A stretch of 64,000 nucleotides of DNA from Polytrichum commune (lineage: Eukaryota; Streptophyta; Polytrichopsida; Polytrichales; Polytrichaceae), in assembly GCA_950295325.1 (NCBI GenBank), contig OX485807.1:38594440-38658439 (forward strand), read 5' to 3'. The notes under the pieces are model-generated. The model made no database searches. It had not been told where the DNA came from and saw only the letters and a list, made by a program, of their open reading frames with translations. Positions within the stretch are counted from its first letter, which is position 1; each line of letters begins with the position of its first letter. Made by a program: the position numbers and the translations under genes. This document shows, piece by piece, positions 22,801 through 34,370 of this stretch.

Positions 22801-23032
22801 GAAGCTTTTCCACAAGATTTGTGCATTGTCGCTTATTCAACACATCATCTCGTTGAACAATAGTTTGCATTTTGCTCATTTCTTCCTCTTCCCATTGCAA
22901 AAAATCCGAAAGCTCACATCCATGCGGTTTCTTTTTGTGAACAAGTGTCAAGAAATATATGAAGCAAGTGATGATGAACCGCCAGAGCATTGAAATTTGC
23001 TTCAACAAGAATTGCCCAACTTCGACAGCCAT
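16814..23032 (-). CDS. Kinase-NB-ARC-LRR (PNL-class) immune receptor, three exons
   Basis: Exons by eye are 23032-21320, 21162-20110 and 19873-16814, with GT-AG introns and phase-0 joins, giving about 1941 residues. Exon 1 has a hydrophobic stretch at about 14-31, a helical region and a kinase domain with HLDLKPDN (about 376-383), DYG in place of DFG (408-410) and APE (436-438). No glycine-rich loop is visible, and the Lys strand is replaced by three 13-residue repeats. Exon 2 is NB-ARC: GMGGIGKTT P-loop, LLILDDV kinase-2, TLIITTRN RNBS-B, GLPL and MHD (LQMHDHL). Exon 3 has a short linker, then about 37 LRRs of 24 residues. The order matches the moss PNL class of intracellular immune receptors, and a nucleotide-switched resistance role is inferred from the family. 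The 3' end is cut by a frameshift, so the allele may be impaired. Confidence 0.85.
17380..18387 (-). repeat. 504-bp tandem duplication of seven LRRs
   Basis: Positions 17380-17883 and 17884-18387 appear identical base for base over long stretches, at an offset of exactly 504 bp (7 x 72 bp). The encoded protein therefore repeats a block of seven LRRs, including unusual units such as CTSFIMIPEGVRNLSS. The lack of divergence implies very recent unequal exchange or conversion. Reading frame is preserved. Confidence 0.85.
22142..22258 (-). repeat. Three 39-bp tandem repeats inside the kinase exon
   Basis: Units at 22142-22180, 22181-22219 and 22220-22258 are each 39 bp. They encode 13-residue repeats of the type SGATKTLPIPDDC at about residues 257-295, just upstream of the alphaC-like helix (GFRKEVGILAGL). 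This is where the ATP-contacting Lys strand of a kinase is expected. The units have diverged from each other, so the expansion is not brand new, and it is in frame. Confidence 0.85.
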
Positions 23033-23560
23033 GACGGAATAAAACCTGCATTTTACATCAATTATGCCAACATTTCATTCTATGACTTTTGTAAGCATAC
23101 ACAAAACCCCATACACCCAATTTTACTCAGTACGAACAAATTATTCTAACCACCTGTACAAATCACAGTCGCAAAATTCATTCTAGTCGAGAATTCTTGA
23201 TCTAGGTAAAGCCCTAAAATTTCAAAAAGATATGGAGAGTGGGCGAACACAAAAGAAGCCTTCAAATGAGCATGTTTCAATTGTAGTCCTCGTCTAATTG
23301 TGCTCATAATGGAATGTCCCTTCCTTCCTATTCTCCTAACATAAATAACATGGCCACATGTTTTTGTGTCAATTCATTTATATTGGTTGGGGAAGTATTT
23401 TTGTGGGAGTTCCCATGCAAATCAAAAACTCATTATATGCATCACTAAACATTATTGATGACTAGCGTAGGAAATCTAAGGAGCGACACAAGCCTCTACA
23501 TACAAACGATAAGCATGGTATAAAGAGCAAGAACCTTAGATCCTACTCTCATCTACCACG
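23033..23560 (-). promoter_or_regulatory. Upstream region of the PNL gene
   Basis: This flank lies directly 5' of the PNL start codon. It is duplicated at 50776-51290, where it still abuts a degenerate start codon, so the conserved block probably includes the promoter and 5' UTR. I see no convincing TATA box or named element. Confidence 0.35.
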
Positions 23561-24490
23561 GTCAAGTTACACGACTCAAGTATTTTGCAAGCCCAAAATG
23601 CAGAAAAAATCCTAAAGCAAACAATAAGCCATATAGGTTGATTTCAATATTGATTGCATCATTGATTCTTATCACAATTGATGTAGTATAGAGTTCCATC
23701 AAAGCTATATGTAGACACTTTGCTATACGTGCGGCTTAGCCTAATGAATTTGGTTACATTCGTTTGTGGTTTTTGGTACAATAATACGTCAAGTACAATA
23801 GAAATGGAAAACATTACTTCATGTCCTAGGGACTTCAAAAAATATTAATCCAAACATTCAATTCAAAGGACAAGGTTATGGACGAAAAACCATCGAAGTT
23901 CATTAGTTTTCACCATGGAGTAGCCAAAAAGCATGCAAAGTAGGGGGTGTATAAAAATTATCCATGAGGCTTACTAAGTGAACCCCATACGATTCATCAA
24001 CTAATACTAATGCATCCCAAGCACCAAGCATCCTATACTTATGTACCATGTATAAAGTCCTTGCATCATAACCCTATGTTATTTTAAAGCTTATGCACTT
24101 ATTTTTGCATTGTGTCCATAACTATGTTATGCCTCTAAATCATATGACCTAGACACTTATTGTCTTTATTGGACATAACTATTATAAATGAGAAAAAGGT
24201 TATGGTCCATATAAATTGAATATTTGTGAGTGTAGCCCCAACATCCTCACATTGAGGAAATAAGAAATGATTGTTGGAGAGTAACGTAAGACATACGCAA
24301 TTTGTGGATCACAAAACTCGATACATGACTGACTCTCGTCGTCCACACTACAAGGTTCCAAATGTGACCATCCTTTGCGACATTTTGACACCAACCAAAT
24401 ACATATGTCACTAGGACTTGTTTTAGGAATATAATAGATAATTCAGCGGACATACTTCCATATGACAAAACGCACGTGCGCACGTGCGCA
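23561..24490. other. No gene seen
   Basis: AT-rich sequence with only short open frames and no codon pattern, repeat or domain that I can support. Confidence 0.5.
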
Positions 24491-24973
24491 CTACTTAAAC
24501 ATACAACATGAAAGTAGTCGTAGGCTCACCTTGAAGTAGTCTTGAATATTTTCCTCAACAATAATTAGTCTTGGCTCCGCGTTAGCATAGCTCAATGTGA
24601 GCCTAAACACACTGCCAACGAAAAAATAGCAATGAGCACACATGGCCACTAGTATATTTGACATGTTGTAATAAGAGTCAAAGAACTTGGGAAATTTGCA
24701 CAATCTCATATTTTGCTTTCTCTATTCATCATATGCAAAGTCCTTGCTCAACTTCTTATCATACTCTAGGAAGTCACTACAACCCCATGTTCCTCCAAAC
24801 CTGAAAATAAGATTGATTGTCCAAAGCCTCCCCAACTCAATTGAATGCAAGCGTAAAAGTTGCAACATGTTCATAAACATATCATTTTTTAAATCCTCGT
24901 AGCAAAGTATGATGTTGTTTATGCTCAACAAGACAAATTGTTGTTTTTTAATATACTCATTGCTAAATGTCAT
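24491..24973 (-). other. Possible exon remnants of an unknown gene
   Basis: On the minus strand, 24973-24722 and 24709-24530 are open. The second piece ends with ENIQDYFK followed by a good donor (AAG then GTGAGC). The peptides are rich in Leu, Ile, Phe and Cys, with a possible membrane-type stretch (AMCAHCYFFVGSVF). A stop and a frame offset separate the pieces. I do not recognise a family. They may be exons of a decayed gene upstream of the PNL locus, or chance. Confidence 0.25.
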
Positions 24974-26800
24974 AAGCTACCCACTCAAAGGAATGTTGCT
25001 GCTCATTCAAAAGTTGTTGGAATTTCATGTTGTAAATTTCTCAAAAACATCAATTAGAGGTGCTTGGTCTAGCAAAATACAAGACATGATTGTAATTGTT
25101 TGGTGTTGCTTGGTAGCTTCGTGAAATCCAGTGCACAACTTCTACACTCTCTATTCTTCTACACAAAACACATGCAAGTAACATTGACTTTCAAATTAAA
25201 ATAGTTGAAAATCCTTGCATTCTAGGCTAAGTATTACTCTAATAACATAGGTGACAAACAAAGTAGGCACTTTGGTGTCAAAATGTTAATTCTTCAAGGT
25301 GACGCATGAACTTCTGGAGAGGTTGGACGCTTGATGTGGAGATGAAATATAGATACCAAAGTTGCAAATGCTAATTGATCAAACATCCGAAAGGAAAGAT
25401 CAGGGATGGAAGCAAAAAACAAGAAGCTCCTCAAACACAACAAAAGTAGAATCGCTCAAGACACCACATGAGGATTTCGACACATGTTGTGTCATATTTT
25501 GTACTAGGGATCCACATGTCTATGAGATGGACCTACTTTCTAGATTTTCTAATTTGGTCAACTTGTTAGCAATATTGGTGTGTGGTCGGAAAGAATTAAA
25601 GTTCAAATTTTGTGTGCGTGTCTAACCTAACACCTACTTCACTATACACTACCGGACTCTGTGATGGTAATATACACAAGTAATCATTACTGCCAATCCC
25701 ATACTTGATAAGCTAGTCCCCCTCTATTTAAAACTTCCAAATTTTCAATCTCTAAAATTGTGCATGGTCAGGACTAGGATTGGTTATTTCGAACCAATAC
25801 AAACTCGGTAGTTTAGCTCGTAGTCCATCTCTAAGACTAGTGTTGAATCCTACAAGAAGAACTATAACTTATCATGTTGTTCATCAACCATCACATTGCA
25901 TTCAAACAACATTCATAACTAATACAAACTCAGCATTGTTCAAAATTTGCAAACATCACATGATGTAGACATTCACCAAAAAATTTGTTAAATTAATGAA
26001 CTTCATTCTTGACAACTATATTCTTCCCCAAAATTGTTTACTTGCTAAATCGACAAGTAAAACTAAATTTATCCAATTGTAGACAAAACAATTTTATTTG
26101 TAGTCTACCTCTGAGACTAGTGTTAATTCCTACAAACAAGAACAATAGCTTATCATGTTGTAGTTCGACCAATTTGTTGCATTCATGCAATATTGATAAA
26201 GACTTCCATGATCTTGATGCTCTACAGTGTCTTAAGTACATGTTTGTGAATTCCTTCAAGTTTCATACTATAGAACATACATGAACTTCCCATGTGAATA
26301 TGATTGCCCCCTCAACAATGATGGGTACCACTTAAATTGGTATCCAAACGCTAAAATTTCAACCATCTCTAAAAATCTCTTGAAATCACAATACATGATT
26401 ACCTCAACGGTTAAGTTCTTAGACATTGTCTAAAACAAGAGATATTGCCTGCAAGCTTTTGGTTGGAAACCACATCAAAAGATAGACAAAAAGTTTCCTT
26501 TTTGCAGAACACCATGCCGTTGGAAATAGGAGAACACGTCCTTGAAACAAAGTGGGATAGAATAGACTAAACTACAGGAGAAGATAAAAGATAAAAGAAT
26601 CAAAGAAACCCTCGTCACTCCAAAAACAACGACAATCCAAAGGATCTCCATCGAGTAAAAGACAATGACAAAAAACATATAGTCCACGGAAGTAGGAGCT
26701 TACACGAATGATGAGGCCGTTGAAACTAGGGACGTCTAGTACTCGATCGCCGCAAGCGGAGCTATAACTTGGTGCAACATAAAGCTCTACCAACCTAACA
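24974..26800. other. No gene seen
   Basis: AT-rich intergenic sequence. Short frames near 25362-25625 and 26009-26284 have no recognisable domain and no second copy in the window to support them. A weak internal repeat (GTAGTCYAYCTCTRAGACTAG, near 25820 and 26101) is the only structure noticed. Confidence 0.45.
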
Positions 26801-27430
26801 TGCAAGCTGAACCTAATGTGTAAGGCTTGGGAATAATTGGGATCTAATTAAACGCAATCCGCATCCCTTACACCATAATGAACCTCATCTAACCACCTTA
26901 ATTGAACCGCCCACTCTAATGCTCTCAATGGAAGGAATCAAACTTCAACAGATTGCCAGTTTCACACAAACGATGCAACATCACCATGTACAACAACTAA
27001 GCGTTTTGAAACCTTCAAGTACGTCCCAACTTCATCACCATAGACTGCACCAGTACTCAAGTTGCACCTAAAACATACAAAATCATCGATGTTGGTTGCA
27101 TAGACAAGACCTTGAATCAATACAAAACAAACACGTTTTCTCAAATGTTGTCCAATGTCCAACTATTAAATTAGGTGTTACATCTAGTGTATCGTGTGTG
27201 TGCTCAACATTGAGCAACATGCCTACATGTTCTCATGCTCAACATCCTGCTAGACACATTTCCAGTGGAGCAGATCGTACTCCATACCCACAGAACGAAA
27301 GGCCTTATGAATGTCCTACTACTTCTAGGACTACTGCAAAAATCCTAACTTGCTTTATGTTCCTCCATATGGATTCTATCTAGAGTAGAATTGTTTGGTT
27401 CTTCGACTTGCACAACGAAAGTCTTTAAAG
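26800..27430 (-). repeat. Inverted third copy of the NLR flank, with an unoccupied insertion site
   Basis: The reverse complement of about 26840-27430 matches unit A in the order 2190-2320 then 8590-9030, with no LTR-type element between them. At 27287-27291 the target sequence occurs once, flanked as in unit A (TTCTGTGGGTATGGAGTACG on the minus strand). This shows that the flank was triplicated and that the 5.7-kb insertion is specific to unit A. Confidence 0.75.
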
Positions 27431-28270
27431 TGCAACGCCTTAATGTCACTTATATTGGACTCAATGGCCTTGGAGAGTTGAATATGGGGCAATAAGTATA
27501 GCACCACTAAAGATCCGCGAACTCCCCTTTCTTAGGCTCTCTGATCCGGACTTGTCCATCGCAACATGTTCGCACTTACTTTTTAATACTAGGGTTGACA
27601 CATTGCTACAACTGGAAATGAGACCTACACACTACACTAGCACAACACTGCGTCGTGCATTAGCTACGGAGAACACTGTCAAGTTCTTTATGCAATGCGT
27701 GCAAGAAGTCTTAGGCAACCAAGACGTCTTCACACAAACGTGCACGAACTACAATTCAACGTGTGCACTCCACATCCTTAGTTACTACAAAAATATATAT
27801 ATCTCTTCAACAAGTACTCGTCCTCGCCGCCACGGTGCACAAACTGGATCAAAGCTCCAGCATCGCAATACAACGTTCGCCACTGGCAAAGTACTTGCTC
27901 TAAGCTAGAATTCCATCTAACTGCCTCACAGGAACTCTATTACAAGCAAAGCATGAGAAGTATACTAAAATCCAACGCAAACAGGGCACGTCAAACACCC
28001 CGCCTCAACAGCAAAAGAATAGCCAACCACTCAAATAGAAGTTGCTTTCGAGCAGCCTTTTCAAGCGCGGAGACAAAGACAAAGACACTTCACTCACTCT
28101 CAGAAAACATCAGAAAGCACATTCTCCGACGAAAGAACCAAGGGAGCCTGACCAAAAAAAGGCCTGAGAGGGCAGCCACCACCTGGAAGCGTCACCATAT
28201 CGCGCACAGTGGACCCAATCGGGCACCATGGGAGTCGTTCGAAGCGCAGACCAGAGGGGAGCGTTGTTAG
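27431..28270. other. No gene seen
   Basis: Moderately GC-balanced sequence. Plus-strand frames at 27552-27908 and 27953-28270 are open for about 100 codons each but have no recognisable domain and no support from a second copy. Confidence 0.4.
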
Positions 28271-28385
28271 CAGTGTTCAAGAGTGAAGCCCTCATATGAG
28301 GTTCACTTTGAAGGGTTTTCAAATTTCAACCCTACAGTTGAAGGGCTAGTTCAAATCCAAGATGTCAATCCAAGAATATAGAACT
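28271..28385. repeat. Repeat, inverted copy at about 36825-36895
   Basis: The sequence around GTGTTCAAGAGTGAAGCCCT and the following 90 bases reappears in reverse complement at about 36825-36895 (GAGGGCTTCAATCTTTAACAC). It is a dispersed non-coding repeat of unknown type. Confidence 0.6.
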
Positions 28386-29320
28386 TCAATTATGATCGCT
28401 TACACAGTTTGGGTGTAGTTAATAAAATTCATAAAGCACAAAAGGGGTGAGGATATTGATCTACAACTGGTATTAGAGATAGTGTCCAATTTTGAAAGAT
28501 GCATCTACAAGTTACTTGGGTTGACAAAAGAATTAGAGATTAACCCACCTCTGAAATCCCAATCGCTCACGTAGTTTAGGTGAAATCGATCAAATTCATC
28601 GGACTGCGAAGTCACTTTTCACAAAATCACAATGCCCAAAAGGGATGAGGATTTCGTCTAGAGTTTGGTACTGGAATTAGTGATAAGTTTTGAAGATGCA
28701 TTCAAGAGCTCGAGTTGTGCAGGATGAGAGGAAACACACAAACATTGAGAAAGACGACCTCACAATTACCAGAGCAACTACTATAGCGAACTCGAAACCT
28801 CGGCCAGCTGCCTTTGGCCAATATACTAGGGGCACTAAAGATTCTGGAACCGCCCAACCTCGCCAGCATGATGAAGATGGTGGCGTACTACGAGTTCACA
28901 AAACCCCCATATTGTTGTGTCTTGAATGAATGGTTGGTATACTATGGAATTGGTCATCTCCAACTTCCAATATAATCCAGGGTGAAATCATTTATGCACC
29001 CCGAGGGCAACCACCACATAGATAAAACCATCACCCGATATAGAGGTTTAGAAATCACATCCATAACGTCCACGAAGGCAATGAAAACCACTGCACCGCA
29101 AAAACCTAGTGAAGGAATAATTGAACACCAAACGCACATGTGATACGGACGTCAATCCCCCACCACTCCTCCCGACGAATCCGCAACCCACCCATGACGA
29201 TGATCCCCACAACTTAATTCTTCCTGTGGTTACAAACCATCCAGAGCAGATCCACCCTCCTCACTCTTTCGACCTCAGCATAACCTGCGTCCGTCGGCCC
29301 AATACTGCTCCTAGCTGCAG

Positions 29321-29662
29321 TCAGTCTCCTATAAAACCAATACACAAATCCTCCTCCAACCCAAACGAAAAATCCACCAAGCAAGCAAGCACCGGATCAC
29401 CATCCATTCCGATGCCCATAGCAGAGTAAGATCTGGCATCTGGAACACCCGTTGTTAGGATTGTGAGAGGGGAGCGGGGTGGCGATTTCTGTGCCTGTCT
29501 GTCAACGGAAGAAGCAGGACATGGTGCAGAATTAGAGTGCCAGGGAGGAAGACGAAGAAGACAACAAAACAGAGCAGCCGAGGAGTCTCGCGCGATGGCG
29601 AGGTGCCTATCTATTGACGGTGGCGATGATGACTCAGCATCCTTAATTAGGTCCCAAACCAT
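29321..29662 (-). other. GC-richer open frame, hypothetical
   Basis: 113 codons are open on the minus strand in a local GC-rich island (about 29140-29700) that contrasts with the AT-rich surroundings. The peptide is rich in Ser, Pro, Ala and Cys with no known motif, and an overlapping plus-strand frame (29121-29429) is equally open. The island may be a first exon, a 5' UTR or part of an unrecognised repeat. Coding status is unproven. Confidence 0.2.
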
Positions 29663-29699
29663 GTCCTAATTCACATCCCCAACCACTGGCGCGGTCGCG

Positions 29700-31068
29700 T
29701 TTCTTTCACTCCTTACAGTAGGTTGTACTACTTGGACATATTTTACGGCACCGAATATGCCAAGCTTTAGCCACACTAATAATATGTAACCATTTCAAGG
29801 GCCATGGAATGGGGATAAGTGCACCAAGTATTCTAGTATCATTAAAGATCATTAGAATGGTGGAAAGTGTGTCATAATATTATACAGTTTTGGACCAAAC
29901 TTATGTGGGGTTTGAAATTTCTTGGGTTATATTTTGGGTTTCTCTTATAATTTGAGTATACTTAGCTTGAGTATTGGTCACACAATAGCATTGACCACCG
30001 GTAGCTAGGTAAATTCACTTGGGGAAACATTACCAAATGTAAACCAATATTTAATAATGTTCAAATTGACATGGTTGACATGTCTGGTTGGAACAAATAC
30101 CATGTGGAGTCCCAACTCATATAGCCTGGGAGTTGCTCTTAATTGGAAAATGACGTGCATGGGTCACTATGAAATCATTACCCTATATAGGAGGAGTCTA
30201 TAGAGGAAAAAAATGTATATGTACTCATGGCAAGCTAGAAAATGGACTTGTGTATTTATACCAAGCTTTTCAATTTAATGGGAAAATGCCTCCATTACAT
30301 ACACAAGAATTAAATAGGCCTTTATTACATATGAAATCAAGTTTTACTTTCCAATGAGAAAGTCATTGGATATTTTTCCCATCCATAACATGTAACTCAT
30401 TGATTGCAATAAACAAACAAAGACAAGAGCACAATAACTTAACCACAATCTAAAGAGAAAAACTCAAGGGCGCCCTACATGAGTTTGGGCCCTCCAGTTT
30501 TGTAAAACCCTAAAACCCAAATGCAAACCCCAACAAGAATTGAAAATGTAGTCAATGAGAACTATTAGTATATGACAACAATAGACAAAAATGTGAATTG
30601 GATGAACTCACACATCTATTACCCCCTTTTTGTACATCTACCTTTACTTCAACATTCTTAATAGATTTTTTCAATGTACACAATAGAGAAAAATAATACC
30701 TCTCCCTTGTGTATATTATGTATGCTAATGCCCCAAATATCACCCCTTCTTACACTCACATCAATTCATATGTGGTATGAAGAATCCACCCCCTTTGCTA
30801 CCCACATGTACATTAGCCTCTCACCTTCCACTTCCCTTTTAGAAAGGGCATGGACGTGCTAGGCTGTGCAATATTATAGTTTTTTGCTACACAATACAAC
30901 AAATACTTCGTGGAGCACATGTTCTTAGAAAAAACTAATTTACAATAGAATGTTGGGAATCAGAGGAACTTTGCCATGTTAGAAATTCCAAAGAGGGAAA
31001 TGAGACCGCTTTCCCAAGTGACATGTTCAAACGAGAAACAAACAATTCCCTTTTCCTTGATGTAAAGC
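29700..31068. repeat. AT-rich region containing a dispersed repeat (30140-30420)
   Basis: About 280 bp starting near ACGTGCATGGGTCACTATGA match 35860-36090 in the same orientation. The copy here includes CTATATAGGAGG, a TATA-like motif, so the repeat might be a diverged LTR. The rest of the interval shows no gene. The small frame at 30169-30357 lies within the repeat and is not conserved as protein. Confidence 0.5.
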
Positions 31069-31430
31069 ATGGGTATTAGGCCATGTTTCCCCTTTACCCT
31101 AGAGGGAAAATTTGAGAAGCTCCTTGTGAACATCAAGTTTCTCAGAATGCTCCGTGCCTTTGCAACGGATTGTGTAAATTGCACAACTAGTCGAACCACA
31201 ACAGATCTCGTCTACCATTTCACACAACATGTCAATGAGCTTGTCTCACAAATGGAACCCTCCGTCCACAAGCAAAAAGATAGATCCAGGGACGAAGGCA
31301 AAATTAGCATTCTCTGTGGATCTTCAGTTGTAAGTGCTCACTTAAGATATGGATATATGGATATCTAGTAAATATGGCAGTTGAGATGATTAGTACTTTC
31401 GACATCACTTGGGAAGGAGAGCGCACTCCA
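31069..31430 (+). pseudogene. Gene fragment, copy 2 of an inverted pair
   Basis: 99 codons are open. Residues from about 25 on match the minus-strand frame at 325-104 with conserved landmarks (AFATDC, RTTTDLVYHFTQHVN, SAHLRYGYMD). Similarity continues about 60 bp past the stop into the segment that matches the first bases of the window. The shared stop position and mostly conservative changes suggest a real exon at some time. No domain is recognised. Confidence 0.45.
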
Positions 31431-31489
31431 CCACATGTGGTGTCTGGAAGGTGATTCGCAAACCACGAGCCAGGAGTTCTAACTTACGG

Positions 31490-31890
31490 ACACAACTACA
31501 CTGCTAAATGTGATATTTAGTTGTCATATGGTATTTAATGTCAGCCGGTAACTTTTTGGATGACATTTCTTATGAATAAGTGCATAAATACTGTCATGGG
31601 CGATGGATGAGTTCATCCATTAGGCCGTAACCCTACCTTCTCTTGTCAGCAACTTCTGATGAAACATTGTCATGGATAATTGCAATTTGGATGAGAAATC
31701 CACATAGTAAGTGACAGTAATTGCAGCACTGTAAATCTTTCATCCCTAAGCAATTTACAAGGAACGACAAATAATGTTGGGTTAAGATCTAGTGCCGTGA
31801 CACTAGACTGCAGTTTACAATTAGTATTGAGCAAGCCAAATAAAATTTAGTGACACTAAATATCGTATTCAGTGTGGCAGTCGGAGGATG
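31490..31890. mobile_element. MITE-like repeat with GATATTTAG ends, inverted copy at 36240-36545
   Basis: The ends share an inverted motif (GTGATATTTAGTTGTCA at the left; TGACACTAAATATCGTATTC at the right). The interior contains GGAACGACAAATAATGTTGGG and CTACCTTCTCTTGTCAGCAA, both found in reverse complement at 36240-36545. There is no coding capacity. It is a short non-autonomous inverted-repeat element whose superfamily is not clear. Confidence 0.6.
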
Positions 31891-31899
31891 GCAGATGCA

Positions 31900-32210
31900 A
31901 CTAGGCCGGCACACAACTGTTCCCCCACTCGGTGCTTGGGGACACTATCGGTAAACTCCAATTTTTTAAGAGCTTGTGGCAGCCCTCCTTGCACGGCAAC
32001 CATAATTGTGGCATTGACCTGAGCAAATATGTATAAGTTACGCAATCACATCGTCAACAACATTATTTAGCCATGTGGGTCGGTTCCATGATTATGGACT
32101 ATGTCAATTGTATTCCATGGGCCCCCAAGAAAATAAGTCCATTCAATAGATTCGCACATTTAGTATAGAATATGGACTATGTCAATTATATTCCATGGGC
32201 CCCTCAAATA
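31900..32210. repeat. Dispersed repeat, direct copy at about 47733-48050
   Basis: Both copies contain CTGTTCCCCCACTC, AAGAGCTTGTGGCAGCCCTC and AAATATGTATAAGTTACGCA in the same order and orientation. It is non-coding, of unknown type. Confidence 0.75.
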
Positions 32211-33299
32211 ACTAACTTGTGGGCATGCAAATACTAACTTGCTCCAACAATGTCAGCCACCCACTGCTAAACTCTTGAAACATCCATGTTGGTGTTATTT
32301 CCATTACACCAACCATAATCGCTTGCGCAAATTTCATGCACCATGACTACATTCCAGATCGTGTCATTATGAGATGTTCCGTTACTCCCCCCCCCCCCCC
32401 TTTCTTTCTTCCTACTACATCGTTCATGGTATTTAGTGTCGTTTACTTTTTGGGGTTACACACTACTAAAACTTTTTTTGTTAGTGTAATTTTTAACTAA
32501 GTAGATGTTATAATGTCCTACAATGTCCCAATCTGACCCTTTTTTTGGTAAAAGACTAGATCTATATTAATAATAAAGTTATAGCATAATGTAAGTCCAT
32601 ATAGAAAATGACACTAAATACGTAAAAAGGTGTAGTGAGTTGAATCCTGACTTGAAACTCAAAAGTGCAATGCATTCCGTCCGTGTTTGGACCTAGTCCT
32701 CAGAGATGGCGAGGAGGAGCTTGCTCTGAAGCAATGAGAAGATGAAGATGAAGGTGTCGGTAAATGAGAGCTTGCCACTTGACTAGGCTTGGTCTTCATG
32801 CATGAAATTAGGGCCTCGATTCTTGGAAACTTATTGTTTAAAATACATTGCTATGTGCAATTTAAATATAATGGAGCCTACGCGAACACATAAATTACTC
32901 AACTTATGAGTTGTGTTCATGGGACCCGCAGCAAATTAAAAAAGAATGCCTGCGGATGTCGGATCCTGGTGCTTGAGATCAAATATCAAGTCAAGGTAGT
33001 TGAATACAACTCATCACCTGAGTAATGTTATGTAGGTTTACTCTTTACCCATGCAAATTTTATGGGTCCAAAGTAGAGCATAAAAACTCATAACTTTGCT
33101 TATGGTCCATATGTTTAGGAACCACAGTAAGAAAAATATTGCTATATTTTGCTACCGTGGTACTAAATATTCAAAATAATGTGAATGAGTGAACAAAGTT
33201 ATAAGTTTTTGCACATTATGATTTTGACCCAAAGTAATTTGCATGGATAAGGAGGCCACCTATTTGAAAAGGCAACCTAACTGCACATACATGTATGCA
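32211..33299. other. No gene seen; C14 homopolymer
   Basis: AT-rich intergenic DNA. Positions 32387-32400 are a run of 14 C. Scattered TTTAGTGTC/GACACTAAA motifs suggest decayed MITEs of the family seen at 31490. Confidence 0.45.
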
Positions 33300-33673
33300 C
33301 TAAATAGTCCTATTAGTGTGGGTGGAGAATTAGCATGAAAACAGTTAGGTGGGCCGCTCTAATTGTCTAGTGGGGGTGGAAATAATGTGGGTCCAAGACC
33401 CTTGGTCGTCCTCCCATGTCAAAATCTTTCTTGAGACTTCCAACCGACACCTCACATAAAATAAAATACTCATTTTACATCAAAAGCAATAGCATAAAAG
33501 AATAAATCAATCCACACTAAGTTCCTACAAAACCAATTACTACGGCCCACACTAATTTTTCATTATAGTTTTGACATGGGTTGAAAGTTGACAGGGTCCA
33601 CATTAATATTTATTATGAGATTTAATGTGGGCTCTAGAGAATTATTGTGGCCCACACTAATATGACTATTTAG
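33300..33673. mobile_element. Foldback MITE, 22-bp terminal inverted repeats
   Basis: The left end CTAAATAGTCCTATTAGTGT is the near-exact inverted copy of the right end ending TAATATGACTATTTAG, and additional CCCACACTAAT/ATTAGTGTGGG arms lie inside. The element is 374 bp with no coding capacity. A relative with related arms lies at 50183-50422. Confidence 0.7.
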
Positions 33674-33689
33674 GGTAGTGTGCCCACAA

Positions 33690-34370
33690 TCACACAGGGC
33701 TCGTACCTGATGCATATTCAACATGAATGAGTGGGATATCCACTACATTTCAACCCAATCTCTAATTTATCCAAGCGCTTTTGTACATGTTAACACACAC
33801 TACTCATGTGATATGGAATGAAGCTTGCAAAGCTAGAAATACAAAAACTTTATGCATCAAACTTGTTGATAGTTATCTAAAGCTCGCACCCATAGGGTTG
33901 CACAACTTACTAAATATTCAATGAACATTGTTGCAAATCATCCGCTAAAACTCCAAAAGCATCTCTTCATTTGAGGTGTGTTGGACAACTAGCGACCATG
34001 TCAAATTGTTGGCGTACTTTTCAAGTAAGTTGTAGTGCACTAACTTCAAAGAAATAAGGTTTCTCCTAGCCTTGGATTTGGACATTTTCTTTGTTGTTGG
34101 AAATTCAAGAACATAATAGTACACTCTAAACTCCATAATATCACACTTATGGGGCAACCAAAGTGCACGTGAAATTAAGGACTTATGTAGTGCTAACATG
34201 AATGCGTGATAAAAGAGAACTAATGTAGCATGTGGCATTATGGAATAGCACAAAATCAACATTGCAATAATGAAAACAAATATAACAATGACAACATGAT
34301 GCATATGAGCGTGTGGTTTGAATCTTTTGAGATTTATTTCAATATAAAAACCCATGATCTATGGGAGGGA
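33690..34370 (-). repeat. Dispersed repeat carrying an open frame, copy at 48770-49425
   Basis: The two copies are highly similar for over 600 bp. On the minus strand this one holds 136 open codons (34355-33945) with an N-terminal hydrophobic segment (VIVIFVFIIAMLILC). The copy at 49278-48997 keeps 80 of these residues with matching landmarks (SRALWLPHKCDIMEFRVYYY). No family is recognised. The open frame may be a remnant exon of a repeated gene or transposon. Confidence 0.5.

Noticed and set aside
32455..32500. CACTA-type transposon end (CACACTACTAAAA)
   Set aside because: No matching inverted end or 3-bp target duplication was found nearby.
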